A DNA stretch of 64,000 nucleotides from Runella zeae DSM 19591 (GCF_000423565.1 NZ_AUIF01000011.1:62001-126000), one strand, 5' to 3'; shown: positions 27,626-37,814, counted from the stretch's first letter. A program made the numbers and translations. The notes: generated by a model not told the origin, from the sequence alone.

Positions 27626-30600
27626 TAGTGCTCAATTTCTTCGGTTAACGGATTCTCTTTTTCACCTTTAATCAACTGACGACCTTCGGCGATTTTTCCG
27701 AAAATAAAGTACAGCCCTGGGACGATAATGACTCCGAATACAGTTCCGAAAAGCATTCCTCCTAGAGCCGATGAACCAATGGTACGGTTGCCAATGGCTC
27801 CTGCCCCTGTAGCAAGTACGAGCGGAATCAACCCCGCGATGAAGGCAAAAGATGTCATTAGGATAGGACGGAAACGTACCTTGGCACCTTCGATGGCCGC
27901 GTTTAAGACAGTAAAGCCTTCTTTGTGTTTTTGAACGGCAAACTCCACAATCAAAACGGCGTTTTTCCCCAGTAACCCGACCAACATGACTAACCCGACT
28001 TGGGCATAAATGTCGTTGGCCAAACCCATCACTTTGATTAGTAAGAAAGAACCGAAGACCCCCGCAGGCAGCGAGAACACCACCGCCAACGGCAGAATAA
28101 AGCTCTCGTATTGAGCAGCTAACACGAAATAGACAAAGGCCAATACCACTAAGAAAATATAAAGTGCCTCGTTGCCGCGCATTACTTCGTCTTTCGACAA
28201 CCCACCCCAGTCGATGTCATAGCCTCTTGGGAGGGTTTTCTTGGCTACTTCTTGAATCACTTTGATGGCTTCGCCACTACTGTACCCTTTGGCAGGCGCC
28301 CCACGGAAAGCCGCATTGGTGTACATGTTGTAGCGGTTGATTTCGTTGGCTCCCTGCGATTTTTTGATGCGCATAAAGGCCGAGAAAGGCACCATTTCAT
28401 CGTATTTGTTCTTGACGTACAAGTTCATGATGTCATCGGGAAGTCGGCGGTATTCGGGCGAAGCTTGCACAAACACCTTAAAGAAACGCTGGAACTTAAT
28501 AAAACCGAGTTCGTACGTACTCCCAATCAGAATTGAGAGCGTATTCATGGCGTTGCCAATCGAAACACCCTTTTGCATGGCCAATTTATTGTCGATTTCG
28601 AGTTCGTATTGGGGGTAATTGGCACTGTAAAAGGTGAATAAACCCGTCAGTTCTTTCCGTTTTTTGAGTTCACTCATAAAATCAGAGCTGACTTTTTCGA
28701 GTTGTTTGTAGTCTCCCGTGTTGGTTTTGTCCAACAATTGTAGCGCGAAACCACCCGCAGCTCCGTACCCTGGTACGGCTGGTGGGTCAAAAAATTCGAT
28801 GGTTGCCCCTGGGATAACTTTGGCCCTTTCTTCTAATTCATAAATAATCTCGTTGACGGTGTGTTTACGTTCGTCCCAAGGTTTAAGGTTAATCAAACAC
28901 GTACCTGCGTTTGAACCCCGTCCTTCGGTAAGTACTTCGTAACCCGCAAGGGCCGAAACCGACTGAATGCCCTCTACTTTTTCGGCAATCGCTTGGAGTT
29001 TGCGGGTAATGTCGTTGGTGCGTTCCAAGGTCGAGCCTGGAGGCGTTTGTACGATGGCGTAAATCATCCCTTGGTCTTCACTCGGAATAAAACCCGAAGG
29101 GAGTTTGGCCGTAATTCCAAAAATTCCGACGCCAAAAGCCAACAAGATTCCCCAAGTCACCACGCGGCGGTTGACAATAAGGCGCAAAAGTCCCACGTAC
29201 CGACCCGTTAGTTTTTCAAAACCTCGGTTGAAGGCATCAATGAAGCGGTCGATGATGGTTTTCTTGCGTTTGTGGCCGTGGTGATTTTTCAAAATCATGG
29301 CACAAAGTACAGGAGTTAGGGTAAGTGCGACCAGCCCCGAGATAACAATAGACGTAGCCATTGTGATGGAAAACTGACGGTAGAAAATCCCCACGGGGCC
29401 TGTCATAAAGGCCACAGGCACAAACACGGCGGTCATCAACAACGTAATGGCAATAACAGCACCGCTGATTTCGCGAAGTACTTTTTTGACGGCTTTGTAA
29501 GGCGTGAGGTGAGGTTCTTCTTCCATTTTGGCATGGACGGCCTCAACGACCACAATGGCGTCATCCACCACAATACCAATCGCAAGTACCAACGCAAAGA
29601 GCGTAATCATGTTGATGGTTAGCCCAAACAACTGCATGAAAATGAACGCCCCAATCAGCGAAACAGGTACCGCCAGCGTAGGGATGAGCGTCGAGCGCCA
29701 GTCGCCAAGGAAGATAAACACTACCAAGGCTACCAAAATAAAGGCATCGCGCAGGGTGTGAATGACGTTTTCGATGGAGGCATCCAAGAAGTGCGAAACG
29801 TCGTAGCTAATTTCGTAGTCCATTCCTGGAGGAAACGACGTTTTCTTCATTTCGTCCAGTTTGGCTTTTACGCTCTTGATAACATCGCTGGCGTTACTTC
29901 CGTAGGTTTGTTTGAGCATAATCGCCGCCGATGGATAGCCATTGAGGTTGGAATAAATGTCGTAATATTCGCTTCCTAGCTCGACCTCAGCAATGTCTTT
30001 CAGTTTCAGAATTTCACCGTCAGGGTTTGCCTTCACAATCACATTTTTGTATTGCTCCACGTCGTTGAAACGCCCTTGGTAAGTCAATACGTACTCCAAT
30101 GCCTCGGCGCGTTTTCCGTCGCTTCGGCCAATCCGCCCAGGCGACCCAATCACGCTTTGGTCGTTGAGTGCCTCCATGACCTCGTCGGCAGAGATATTGT
30201 AGGCCCTCATGCGGTCGGGTTTGAGCCAAATCCGCATCGCATACTGGCGGCTACCCAAGATACTGGCTTGTCCAATCCCCGTAATCCGCTGAAGTTCAGG
30301 TAACATGTTTACCCCCGCAAAGTTGAAGAGAAACTTCATGTTGGCTTTGGGGTCTTTGCTGTACAAGTTGACGTACATCAACATGTTGGGAACAATACGG
30401 TTTACGATAACCCCTTCGCGCTGTACCAAAATGGGCAAACGGTTGAGCACCTGCGCAATACGGGTATTGACATTGACAACGGCTTGGTCGGGGTCGGTAC
30501 CGAGGTTAAAAACAATCTGGATGTTGGCTTCCCCTGCACTTGTGGCGTCAGAGGTCATGTACTTCATACCCGGTACCCCGTTGATGGCCTGTTCCATCGG

Positions 30601-30789
30601 AATCAGCACCGACTCGGTAAGTACCTTGGCACTGGCTCCAGGATAAGAAGCCCGTACGATGACCATTGGAGGGGAAATTTCGGGAAACTGCGAGATGGGT
30701 AAGCTAGTGATAGCCAATATCCCCATAAAAATGATGACCAGCGAGATGACGATAGCAAGTACTGGCCGATGTATGAATTTACTAAACAT
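27625..30789 (-). CDS. RND-family hydrophobe/amphiphile efflux pump, inner membrane subunit (AcrB/MexB-like)
   Basis: The 1054-residue protein has the usual length and order of the HAE1 family: helix 1 (FIHRPVLAIVISLVIIFMGILAI), the porter domain, a helix bundle with GIVVDDAIVVVEAV holding the paired aspartates of the proton relay, a second periplasmic half, and a second bundle with QVGLVMLVGLLGKNAVLIVEFA. It would export drugs or other hydrophobic compounds from the periplasm with proton energy. It lies 30 bp after the adaptor gene and overlaps the channel gene, forming a complete tripartite operon. No truncation or missing key residue was seen. Confidence 0.95.
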   Translation of the reverse strand: MFSKFIHRPVLAIVISLVIIFMGILAITSLPISQFPEISPPMVIVRASYPGASAKVLTESVLIPMEQAINGVPGMKYMTSDATSAGEANIQIVFNLGTDPDQAVVNVNTRIAQVLNRLPILVQREGVIVNRIVPNMLMYVNLYSKDPKANMKFLFNFAGVNMLPELQRITGIGQASILGSRQYAMRIWLKPDRMRAYNISADEVMEALNDQSVIGSPGRIGRSDGKRAEALEYVLTYQGRFNDVEQYKNVIVKANPDGEILKLKDIAEVELGSEYYDIYSNLNGYPSAAIMLKQTYGSNASDVIKSVKAKLDEMKKTSFPPGMDYEISYDVSHFLDASIENVIHTLRDAFILVALVVFIFLGDWRSTLIPTLAVPVSLIGAFIFMQLFGLTINMITLFALVLAIGIVVDDAIVVVEAVHAKMEEEPHLTPYKAVKKVLREISGAVIAITLLMTAVFVPVAFMTGPVGIFYRQFSITMATSIVISGLVALTLTPVLCAMILKNHHGHKRKKTIIDRFIDAFNRGFEKLTGRYVGLLRLIVNRRVVTWGILLAFGVGIFGITAKLPSGFIPSEDQGMIYAIVQTPPGSTLERTNDITRKLQAIAEKVEGIQSVSALAGYEVLTEGRGSNAGTCLINLKPWDERKHTVNEIIYELEERAKVIPGATIEFFDPPAVPGYGAAGGFALQLLDKTNTGDYKQLEKVSSDFMSELKKRKELTGLFTFYSANYPQYELEIDNKLAMQKGVSIGNAMNTLSILIGSTYELGFIKFQRFFKVFVQASPEYRRLPDDIMNLYVKNKYDEMVPFSAFMRIKKSQGANEINRYNMYTNAAFRGAPAKGYSSGEAIKVIQEVAKKTLPRGYDIDWGGLSKDEVMRGNEALYIFLVVLAFVYFVLAAQYESFILPLAVVFSLPAGVFGSFLLIKVMGLANDIYAQVGLVMLVGLLGKNAVLIVEFAVQKHKEGFTVLNAAIEGAKVRFRPILMTSFAFIAGLIPLVLATGAGAIGNRTIGSSALGGMLFGTVFGVIIVPGLYFIFGKIAEGRQLIKGEKENPLTEEIEH

Positions 30790-30819
30790 ATTTGTGCGAT
30801 GTTTTGGGGAGAACAGCTA

Positions 30820-31902
30820 TTACTCGGTGTACACTTTAAGATTGGCCAACACTTTGTGCGGATCTTGGTAATCAAAGTGAATTTTCTCGTTGTCGTGTAC
30901 TTTACGGATACCTTCAAGTAAAATGCGTTCGTCGGCGGCCAAACCATCTTTTACAATGTATAAATCAGGCATTTCAGCGGCGATATTGATTTCGCGTGAT
31001 CTTACGACATTGTCTTTGCCCACTACATAAACGTACTTTTTCTCAAGAACTTCGAAAGTGGCTTTTTGTGGAATGATAATGGCATTTTTGAGAGGCACTA
31101 CCATCTGAATATTGCCCGTCTCTCCATGACGCAGCAAGCCTTTGGGATTAGGAAAAGTAGCCCGGAAAGCGATGTTGCCCGTTTCATTATTAAAATCAGC
31201 TTCTATGGTTTCGACAATGCCCGGATGACCAAATGTCTCATGGTTGGCCATCACCAAGTTGACCTTCGACATGTTGCTGTTTTGGGTTTTTGTCTTAAAA
31301 TCAAGATACTCCGCTTCGGGTACATTGAAATAAACCCACATTTTGCTGTTGTCTGATAAGGTAGTAAGCAAATCTCCCTCATCTACTAAGCTACCCGAAC
31401 GTACCTGAAAATGGTCCATAATCCCCGAAAAAGGAGCTTTGATTTTAGTAAACCCTAAATGAACCTGCGCCAATGCCAACTCGGCTTTGGCCTTGTCCCA
31501 TTTGGCATTGACCATCGCCAACTCATTAGGAGCTACGATGTTGCTATCAGCCAAGCGTTTGGTGTTTTTGTATTCTATACTGGCAAATTTGGCTTCGGCT
31601 TCGGCTTTTTGTACTTCAGCTTCGTAGAGTTGGGGCATGATTTGAAACATCAACTGCCCTTGTTTCACCATCTGCCCTTCATCCACAAAAATCCCTTGGA
31701 TGTAGCCTCGTTGCTGGGCGCGTAATTCGATGTGACGGATAGAACGGATTTGACACACATACTCTTTCGTAATCGTAGTGTCTTTTTTGAGGGGAGCCGT
31801 AACTAGATACTTGGTTACTTCTTCTTTTTCTTCCTCTTTTTCGGAGCAGGCTGTGCACCACAATAGGCAAAACAAGCCCGTAAGCATGAGAGTCGTCTTC
31901 AT
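30820..31902 (-). CDS. RND efflux periplasmic adaptor (membrane fusion protein)
   Basis: The 360-residue protein begins with a lipoprotein signal ending in LLWCTAC followed by an acidic linker (SEKEEEKEEV). The lipoyl half-motifs are split around a helical hairpin: RAQQRGYIQGIFVDEGQMVKQGQLMFQIMPQLYEAEVQKAEAEAKFA and LALAQVHLGFTKIKAPFSGIMDHFQVRSGSLVDEGDLLTTLSD. The C-terminal barrel has PKGLLRHGETGNIQMVVPLKNAIIIPQKATFEVLEKKYVYVV. This is the MexE/AcrA type of adaptor, linking the pump to the outer membrane channel. It is the first gene of the three-gene efflux set. Confidence 0.93.
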   Translation of the reverse strand: MKTTLMLTGLFCLLWCTACSEKEEEKEEVTKYLVTAPLKKDTTITKEYVCQIRSIRHIELRAQQRGYIQGIFVDEGQMVKQGQLMFQIMPQLYEAEVQKAEAEAKFASIEYKNTKRLADSNIVAPNELAMVNAKWDKAKAELALAQVHLGFTKIKAPFSGIMDHFQVRSGSLVDEGDLLTTLSDNSKMWVYFNVPEAEYLDFKTKTQNSNMSKVNLVMANHETFGHPGIVETIEADFNNETGNIAFRATFPNPKGLLRHGETGNIQMVVPLKNAIIIPQKATFEVLEKKYVYVVGKDNVVRSREINIAAEMPDLYIVKDGLAADERILLEGIRKVHDNEKIHFDYQDPHKVLANLKVYTE

Positions 31903-32091
31903 ACTAATTTTTATTTAACGAGAAATTGTTGTGAGAATGGTTATATAAAGTGTATCACCGAGTGGGATTATTAAAAAATATCCGCTTCAGAATAGGGCGT
32001 CAAGTATCGACTTGGAACATCTCTAGTAGACAAAATGAAGGTGACATGGTCATGGTGGGATAAATAAGGAGTTTTATGATTAGGCTGAATA

Positions 32092-32361
32092 TCACTTTAG
32101 TGCTTTGGCGCGGGTGTGCGGTGGCGGAGCCTTAGAAAATTGCTCTAGCTTTCTGATCAAACTATCTTTTTGGCGATTGTCTTGAGTGCATTCCAATAAT
32201 TGTTGCCGAAACATTACATTGTCAGCCACCTCCCGCTCGTATTCATCAGGGCGGTGCTGTCGGTACTGTTGATAAAGCAAAAAGCCATTAAAAACCAACG
32301 AACTAGCTAAAGCTAATCCGAAACTATAGAGCAAAATCGAGGGAAAATTTCGGCGTGGCAT
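32092..32361 (-). CDS. Small membrane-anchored protein of unknown function
   Basis: The ATG at 32361 gives 89 residues (MPRRNFPSILLYSFGLALASSLVFNGFLLYQQYRQH): a basic start, one hydrophobic segment, then a charged, helical tail (EREVADNVMFRQQLLECTQDNRQKDSLIRKLEQF). An in-frame start 15 codons upstream adds a stretch with no obvious role. The layout recalls small membrane-anchored helical proteins encoded beside two-component systems, but I do not recognise the family. It sits between the histidine kinase and the efflux adaptor on the same strand. The 290 bp between it and the kinase hold no gene and no obvious signal. Confidence 0.55.
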   Translation of the reverse strand: MPRRNFPSILLYSFGLALASSLVFNGFLLYQQYRQHRPDEYEREVADNVMFRQQLLECTQDNRQKDSLIRKLEQFSKAPPPHTRAKALK

Positions 32362-32650
32362 GGTTTGTTTCTGTATTGCTTCGACACAAACCAAGCACCC
32401 GAACATTAAAATGATATGAGAAGAAAATTAGAAAACATTAGAAAAATACCTAAAATGACATAAATCATTGGAGAAATCAGAACTCCAAAAAGGCTCTTAA
32501 AGCTTGATTTGAGCCATCGAAAACCCACAAATCAATTACTCTAAAAAAAACATCTTCAGAATATACTATTTTATAACCTTAAGAACCAATTTATTGTAGA
32601 AAAATATAAACCCTACCCCCATTAAGAGAAGATTAAAAGCAGGTGAGAAA

Positions 32651-34006
32651 TCAAACTAAAAGTGGCAAATAAATACGCACTGTCGTGCCTTGATTGAGGT
32701 GAGAATTGATTTTTAGCACCCCCTGATGTAGCTCTATGATTTTTTGAGTAACCGCTAAGCCCACCCCATAACCTGGTACGCCTTCTACGTTGTTTCCCCG
32801 ATAAAGAGGATTGAAGATATGAGCGATATCCATTTCATCAATTCCTCGACCTTGGTCGGCAATTGTCAACACCATTTGAGCTTTTGTTGATTCCAATTTT
32901 ACTGACACCTCCTGCGTAGAGTATTTACAAGCATTATCCAGGATGTTTAAGAAAGCTGTAGTCAGTAAGGCCGCATTCCCTTTTATGGTAAAATAAGGCT
33001 CCTCATTGGTCAAAAATTGCAGCGGAAGTTTTCGCTGTGGATATTTGGCCTGCACCTGCTCAATCGCATTCAGCAGACAATCATCCACTTGAACATTTAC
33101 CAAGGCCACGGTACCGTCGCTAACTTTGGCCAAACTCAACAAACCATTGGTTAACGAAATTACTTTTTTTAACTCTTCAATGGCGATTTCCATGCTTTCA
33201 CGCCAATCGGCTGGGTTTTGGTCATACCGTAGCGAGGTCTCTAAAGTACCCAAGGTATTGGTGAGGGGCGTCCGAAGCTCATGGGAAGCATGAGCTACAA
33301 AACTTCTTTGCGACACAAATGCATCTTCAAGTCGAAATAACATTCGATTGAATGTCATAGCAAGCTGCGCAATTTCATCACGACGATTTCCTTCATGCAC
33401 GCGCTTATGAAGATCCACGGCGGATATTTGCTCCACTTCATCCACAATCTGAGAGATAGGCTTCAATACTCTTCCTGAAAAATACCACCCCGCCAAGACA
33501 ATCAAAGCAAATCCTAGCAAGTTTGCCAATAGCAAGATTTCTTGTAAGGTAGCCAATTTGGCCAATCCGATGCTGTCATAACCCGAAGAAAAAATATAAA
33601 ACAACTGTTCTTGGTCGCGGTAGGGCATTAAAATTGACTCTAAACGACCCGTTTTGAATTCAGACAAAGAAGTCGAGGAAAGATTGTTTATTTTTTCTTT
33701 GTAATATTCCGTCTCCTTTAAATTACGATTGGTAAAAATCAGACGGCGTTCACTATCATAAATACTAATTTGCTCTTCTACAATAGTTAGCAAGTCAGTC
33801 TTTACCATATTTTTGAAAAAATCATCGTGCAAATGCCGCTTCGAAATCAGCAATCGTCCTGCCATTCGCGCTTTACCTTCTAGCCTACTATAGAACTCTT
33901 CTTGTCGATACAAGGAATAAAAATACCCCACCAACAACGACAGCATCACTTGAATAGCCGTAGCAAGAAGGGTAAAAATGATAGTAAGGCGATTTCGGAT
34001 AAGCAT
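32651..34006 (-). CDS. Sensor histidine kinase
   Basis: The ATG at 34006 gives 451 residues (MLIRNRLTIIFTLLATAIQVMLSLLVGYFY). The order is membrane helix 1, a periplasmic sensor region of about 130 residues, membrane helix 2 (LLANLLGFALIVLAGWYFSG), a HAMP linker (RVLKPISQIVDEVEQI), the HisKA dimerisation helix with the phospho-acceptor His242 in FVAHASHELRTPLTNTLG, and a HATPase domain with ILDNACKYS, DQGRGID and GYGVGLAVTQKI. All catalytic boxes are intact. It starts 15 bp after the response-regulator stop codon. The architecture resembles CusS-type kinases, which often control RND pumps; control of the adjacent efflux operon is inferred from position. Confidence 0.93.
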   Translation of the reverse strand: MLIRNRLTIIFTLLATAIQVMLSLLVGYFYSLYRQEEFYSRLEGKARMAGRLLISKRHLHDDFFKNMVKTDLLTIVEEQISIYDSERRLIFTNRNLKETEYYKEKINNLSSTSLSEFKTGRLESILMPYRDQEQLFYIFSSGYDSIGLAKLATLQEILLLANLLGFALIVLAGWYFSGRVLKPISQIVDEVEQISAVDLHKRVHEGNRRDEIAQLAMTFNRMLFRLEDAFVSQRSFVAHASHELRTPLTNTLGTLETSLRYDQNPADWRESMEIAIEELKKVISLTNGLLSLAKVSDGTVALVNVQVDDCLLNAIEQVQAKYPQRKLPLQFLTNEEPYFTIKGNAALLTTAFLNILDNACKYSTQEVSVKLESTKAQMVLTIADQGRGIDEMDIAHIFNPLYRGNNVEGVPGYGVGLAVTQKIIELHQGVLKINSHLNQGTTVRIYLPLLV

Positions 34007-34021
34007 AAAAAAGAAGGTCAA

Positions 34022-34690
34022 TTATTCGCGAAGCACATAACCCATCCCCACAATCGTGTGCAGTAATTTTGGAGAAAAATCTTTATCGATTTTTTTTCTT
34101 AAATAACTGATATACACATCAATCACGTTGGTATTGCTATCAAAATTGAGACTCCATACCCGCTCGCTAATATCCACTCGCGAAATGGTTTTGCCTTTGT
34201 TGAGCATCAAATACTCCATCAGAGAATACTCTCGTGTAGTGAGATCAATTCGTTTGCCTGCTCTCGTTACGGTTTTGGTGTCCAAATTCAATTCTAAATC
34301 CGCCAATCGAAGAATTTGCTTTTGCTTGAATCCATTTCTTCTTGTAAGTGCTCTAAGTCTCAACAGCAATTCCTGAAACTCAAAAGGTTTGGCCAAATAA
34401 TCATCTGCCCCCGCGTTGAACCCGTCCGATTTGTCGGCCATACTATCCAAAGCTGTTAGCATCAAAACAGGCACTTCCTCATTTTCTAATCTAATAAGCC
34501 GACAAAGTTCGAATCCATTGAGCTGAGGGAGATTTACATCTAATATAATAATATCATAAATATCTTTCCGAAACAATGAGAGGCCGGTGCGCCCATCAAA
34601 AGCCACGGTTACTTCATAGCCTTCAGCTGATATACCTTTTCGAATAAACGACGCTAATCGTTCTTCATCTTCCACTAACAAGATTTTCAT
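34022..34690 (-). CDS. OmpR/PhoB-family response regulator
   Basis: The 222-residue protein has a receiver domain with the acidic pocket VEDEE, phospho-acceptor Asp51 in IIILDVNLP, and the conserved Lys in YLAKPFEF. It is followed by a winged-helix DNA-binding domain (LDTKTVTRAGKRIDLTTREYSLMEYLMLNKGKTISRVDISERVW and VYISYLRKKID). It is the partner of the kinase encoded immediately downstream. It is transcribed away from the 34903 permease; the 212-bp divergent region has no palindrome of the padR-operon type. Confidence 0.95.
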   Translation of the reverse strand: MKILLVEDEERLASFIRKGISAEGYEVTVAFDGRTGLSLFRKDIYDIIILDVNLPQLNGFELCRLIRLENEEVPVLMLTALDSMADKSDGFNAGADDYLAKPFEFQELLLRLRALTRRNGFKQKQILRLADLELNLDTKTVTRAGKRIDLTTREYSLMEYLMLNKGKTISRVDISERVWSLNFDSNTNVIDVYISYLRKKIDKDFSPKLLHTIVGMGYVLRE

Positions 34691-34902
34691 GTATATAACT
34701 TGGGTTGATGAGGATTCAAGTTAGTATTGTTTCAAACATATTTTCCATGTTTTATCCAAAATTATAAAAAAGTACAGTATGAATTTGCCAATACTCCACC
34801 CAATATAAGTGCTTTTACTCCCAATTATAGATGATATTTTCCCTTAACATCTTTTAACAGTAGCATTACCTAGATGTATCGTAACTTGTCATTCCATTGA
34901 TT

Positions 34903-37317
34903 ATGAATCTTATAGACATGCTCAAAAACTACTTTAAAATTGCCTTCCGGAACCTCTGGTCTAAAAAAGCTTATACCCTTATCAATACCCTAGGGCTCGC
35001 AGTAGGGATGACGAGTGGGCTGCTGATTTTTCTTTTTATAAGTTATCATCTTAGCACCGACCGGCATCACCAAAAGTTTGACCGTATTTTTCGGATTGTG
35101 GTGGATTTACATTTAGAAGATGGCTCCGTCGAAACCTACCCCGAAGCGCCCCTACCCATGGCAAAGACACTCCGCGAAGGATTTTCCCAAGTAGAGCAAG
35201 CAGCTTCATTGAAAACATTGCGTGAGCTGACTGTCAGCATTCCAACCATTGTAAATGGAACTTCTCAACGTTTTTTAGAACTAAATACGGCTGCTTTCAT
35301 AGAATCAGAATGGTTTGAAATTTTTGATTATCAGTGGCTTAAAGGAAACCCCAAAACATCTCTTCGCGAACCCAATACGGTAGTGCTCACTGAGTCATGG
35401 GCGAAAAAATATTTCGGTAACGAAGACCCTATCGGTAAAGTTTTGGATTTGAATCATTTGACAAAAGTAAAAGTCACTGGGATTGTAGCCGACCCACCTC
35501 GTACCACCAACAACGATGTGCAGTTGTTTCTTTCGATGAAAACCCTTCCCCATCTAATTCCCGACCAAAACTTGAATGATTGGTGGTCGCTCAGCTCTAC
35601 CGACCGCGTTTATCTTACGCTCAAAACCCCAAGTTCGGCAGCTCAGGTGGCAGCGGCTTTTCCTGCGCTTGCTCAAAAACACTATGGTAAAGATGCCTCG
35701 GTTTTTCAGTTTCACATTCAACCTTTGGCCGATGTGCATTTTGACGTAAAACGAATGGGTGGTACGTTGATTCAGCGCTCATTGTTATGGTCGCTGGGGT
35801 GGATTGCTGCGTTTTTGATTCTGATTGCCTGCCTCAATTTTATTAACTTAGCCACGGCGCAGTCGTTGAGTCGGGTCAAAGAAATAGGGGTTCGTAAAAC
35901 CTTGGGAAGTACCCAATGGCAAGTAATGTGCCAGTTTTTATTGGAAACAACGCTGATTGTCGTAGGCGCTACGGGATTAGCATTGATATTGATTTTTTTG
36001 CTATTGCCTATGTTTAACCAATGGTTGGGCTTACATCTTTCATTTACCTTCAATACCTCTTCAGCGCTGTTTTTACTACTGCTTTTGATTGTTATCATCG
36101 CATTAGCAGGAGGATACCCAGCGTTTTCGATGTCAGGCTTTAGCCCTTGGCAGGCATTAAAAGGAAAAGGAGTTTTGCCAAAAAGAGGAGGTTTTTCGCT
36201 GCGGCAGTCGATGATTGTGGTTCAATTTGCCATTTGCCAAGCTCTAATCATCGGAACGCTGGTGGTGACGAGGCAAATGAAATACGTGGAGCAGTCGGAT
36301 TTGGGTTTTGAAAAAGACAATATTTTAGTTGTAAACCTGCCTGACCCTTCCCCAACGGCACTCACGGCATTTAAAAACTCTTTGCTTCAATACCCCGAAA
36401 TACAGGCGGTGAGTGCGGCGTATAGGCCGCCTTCGGCCTCGGTTATGAATGGAGGTTCGTTCAAATTCGACAATCGCGCACAGTGGGAAGCTTTTCCGAT
36501 ACGAGAACGACTCGGCGATGCCGATTTTCTAAAAACGTACGGTTTAAAACTCGTAGCGGGCAGAAATGTTGCGCCCTCGGATACCATTCGAGAATATGTG
36601 GTCAATGAAACCTTACTCAAAAAGTTGAACATCAAAGACCCTAATGATATATTAGGCCATAAAATTGAAACGTACTTGTCGCCCGTTGCAGCGCCCGTAG
36701 TGGGAGTGGTTAGAGATTTTCATCTACGCTCATTACATGAGCAAATTGAGCCTTGTGTGATTTCTACCCAAACTGCTCGTTATCGAAAAGTAGGCATACG
36801 AATCGCGTCAGCTTCGCCCTCAAAAACACTCGACCACGTGCACCAAATTTGGCAAAAAGTCTATCCCAATGAGGTGTTTAGCTACGAATATCTCGACGAA
36901 CAACTGGCAAAATTTTACGAAACCGAACAATTGACGGTTCGATTGGCGAGTGTTTTTTCGACAATTGCCATTTTAATTGGGTGTTTGGGCTTGTACGGAC
37001 TCGTTTTGTTTATGGTGGCTCGACGCACCAAAGAAATTGGGGTACGGAAAGTACTCGGTGCTTCGGTGACAAGCATTGTACGACTTCTTTCTTTCGACTT
37101 CTTAAAACCCATCCTAGTGGCGATCGTGCTAGCCACTCCTGCGGCTTGGTACCTTATGAATCAATGGTTGGCTGATTTTGTGTATCATATCGAAGTAGAT
37201 TGGCTCATCCCTACCTCGGCAGGACTCCTGACGTTAGTAATTGCCTTCCTTACCCTTAGTTTTCGTAGCACCAAAGCCGCCTTGTCTGACCCCGTTGAAG
37301 CATTGAAAGTAGAATAA
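34903..37317 (+). CDS. FtsX/MacB-family permease without prefix domain
   Basis: The ATG at 34903 gives 804 residues (MNLIDMLKNYFKIAFRNLWSKKAYT). The ATG at 34918 (MLKNYFKIA) is an equally good start because the core of the family begins there. Two periplasmic domains are present, with central cluster LLIACLNFINLATAQSLSRVKEIGVRKTLGS and C-terminal GCLGLYGLVLFMVARRTKEIGVRKVLGAS. Its LATAQ variant and C-terminal LYGL motif group it with the 37817 protein. It has neither a PadR gene nor the shared palindromes, so it is probably regulated differently, perhaps by the divergent two-component system. It ends 20 bp before the palindromes of the next operon. Confidence 0.88.
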   Translation: MNLIDMLKNYFKIAFRNLWSKKAYTLINTLGLAVGMTSGLLIFLFISYHLSTDRHHQKFDRIFRIVVDLHLEDGSVETYPEAPLPMAKTLREGFSQVEQAASLKTLRELTVSIPTIVNGTSQRFLELNTAAFIESEWFEIFDYQWLKGNPKTSLREPNTVVLTESWAKKYFGNEDPIGKVLDLNHLTKVKVTGIVADPPRTTNNDVQLFLSMKTLPHLIPDQNLNDWWSLSSTDRVYLTLKTPSSAAQVAAAFPALAQKHYGKDASVFQFHIQPLADVHFDVKRMGGTLIQRSLLWSLGWIAAFLILIACLNFINLATAQSLSRVKEIGVRKTLGSTQWQVMCQFLLETTLIVVGATGLALILIFLLLPMFNQWLGLHLSFTFNTSSALFLLLLLIVIIALAGGYPAFSMSGFSPWQALKGKGVLPKRGGFSLRQSMIVVQFAICQALIIGTLVVTRQMKYVEQSDLGFEKDNILVVNLPDPSPTALTAFKNSLLQYPEIQAVSAAYRPPSASVMNGGSFKFDNRAQWEAFPIRERLGDADFLKTYGLKLVAGRNVAPSDTIREYVVNETLLKKLNIKDPNDILGHKIETYLSPVAAPVVGVVRDFHLRSLHEQIEPCVISTQTARYRKVGIRIASASPSKTLDHVHQIWQKVYPNEVFSYEYLDEQLAKFYETEQLTVRLASVFSTIAILIGCLGLYGLVLFMVARRTKEIGVRKVLGASVTSIVRLLSFDFLKPILVAIVLATPAAWYLMNQWLADFVYHIEVDWLIPTSAGLLTLVIAFLTLSFRSTKAALSDPVEALKVE

Positions 37318-37336
37318 ATTATCGGTCTACACAGTT

Positions 37337-37372
37337 TGTCCATAAGTGAACAAACCTGTCCGATTATGGACA
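37337..37372. promoter_or_regulatory. Tandem palindromic operator/enhancer pair
   Basis: TGTCCATAAGTGAACA (37337-37352) and TGTCCGATTATGGACA (37357-37372) are 20 bp apart centre to centre, one less than elsewhere. The next bases repeat the GTTCACTTATA part in inverse order, giving a larger stem. Confidence 0.6.
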
Positions 37373-37438
37373 GATTTGTTCACTTATAACTTTTCATAAA
37401 ACGCTAATAATCAACACAATAATCATTTACTAATAATT

Positions 37439-37454
37439 TGGCAAGTTATTTTAT
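37439..37454 (+). promoter_or_regulatory. Putative -24/-12 (sigma-54-like) promoter
   Basis: TGGCAAGTTATTTTAT lies 66 bp after the palindromes and 27 bp before the padR start, and matches the copies at 7059 and 44340. Confidence 0.45.
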
Positions 37455-37481
37455 CAGCAAAAATAGATATAATACAATCCG

Positions 37482-37814
37482 ATGAAACGAGTTTATCTGG
37501 GAGAATTTGAAGAAATTGTTTTACTGGCTGTAGCAGTCATGGAAGGACAGGCTTATGGTGTAGCCATAACTCACGAAATCCTTCATCAAACAGGGCGTGA
37601 CGTGCGCCTCAATCAAGTTCACTCTGCCTTACAACGGTTGGAAGAAAAAGGCATGGTAAAATCAGAGATGGGGGAACCAACCGCCGAACGCGGTGGGCGC
37701 CGTAAAAGGCTTTTTTCGGTGACAGCTTTCGGACAGCGAACTCTACATGAAATCCAAGAAGTAAGAGCGAGTTTTTGGAGTCGTTTAGCCAATCCACTTA
37801 AATTATCTGTCTGA
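37482..37814 (+). CDS. PadR-family transcriptional regulator
   Basis: The 110-residue protein begins MKRVYLGEFEEIVLLAVAVMEGQAYGVAITHEILHQTGRDV, with recognition helix NQVHSALQRLEEKGMVKSEMGE and wing PTAERGGRRKRLFSVT. The permease ATG is 2 bp after its stop codon. It is a one-domain PadR with no unusual residue. Confidence 0.9.
   Translation: MKRVYLGEFEEIVLLAVAVMEGQAYGVAITHEILHQTGRDVRLNQVHSALQRLEEKGMVKSEMGEPTAERGGRRKRLFSVTAFGQRTLHEIQEVRASFWSRLANPLKLSV

Noticed and set aside
31903-32091. Small gene or riboswitch upstream of the efflux adaptor
   Set aside because: No open frame or recognisable structured motif was seen.
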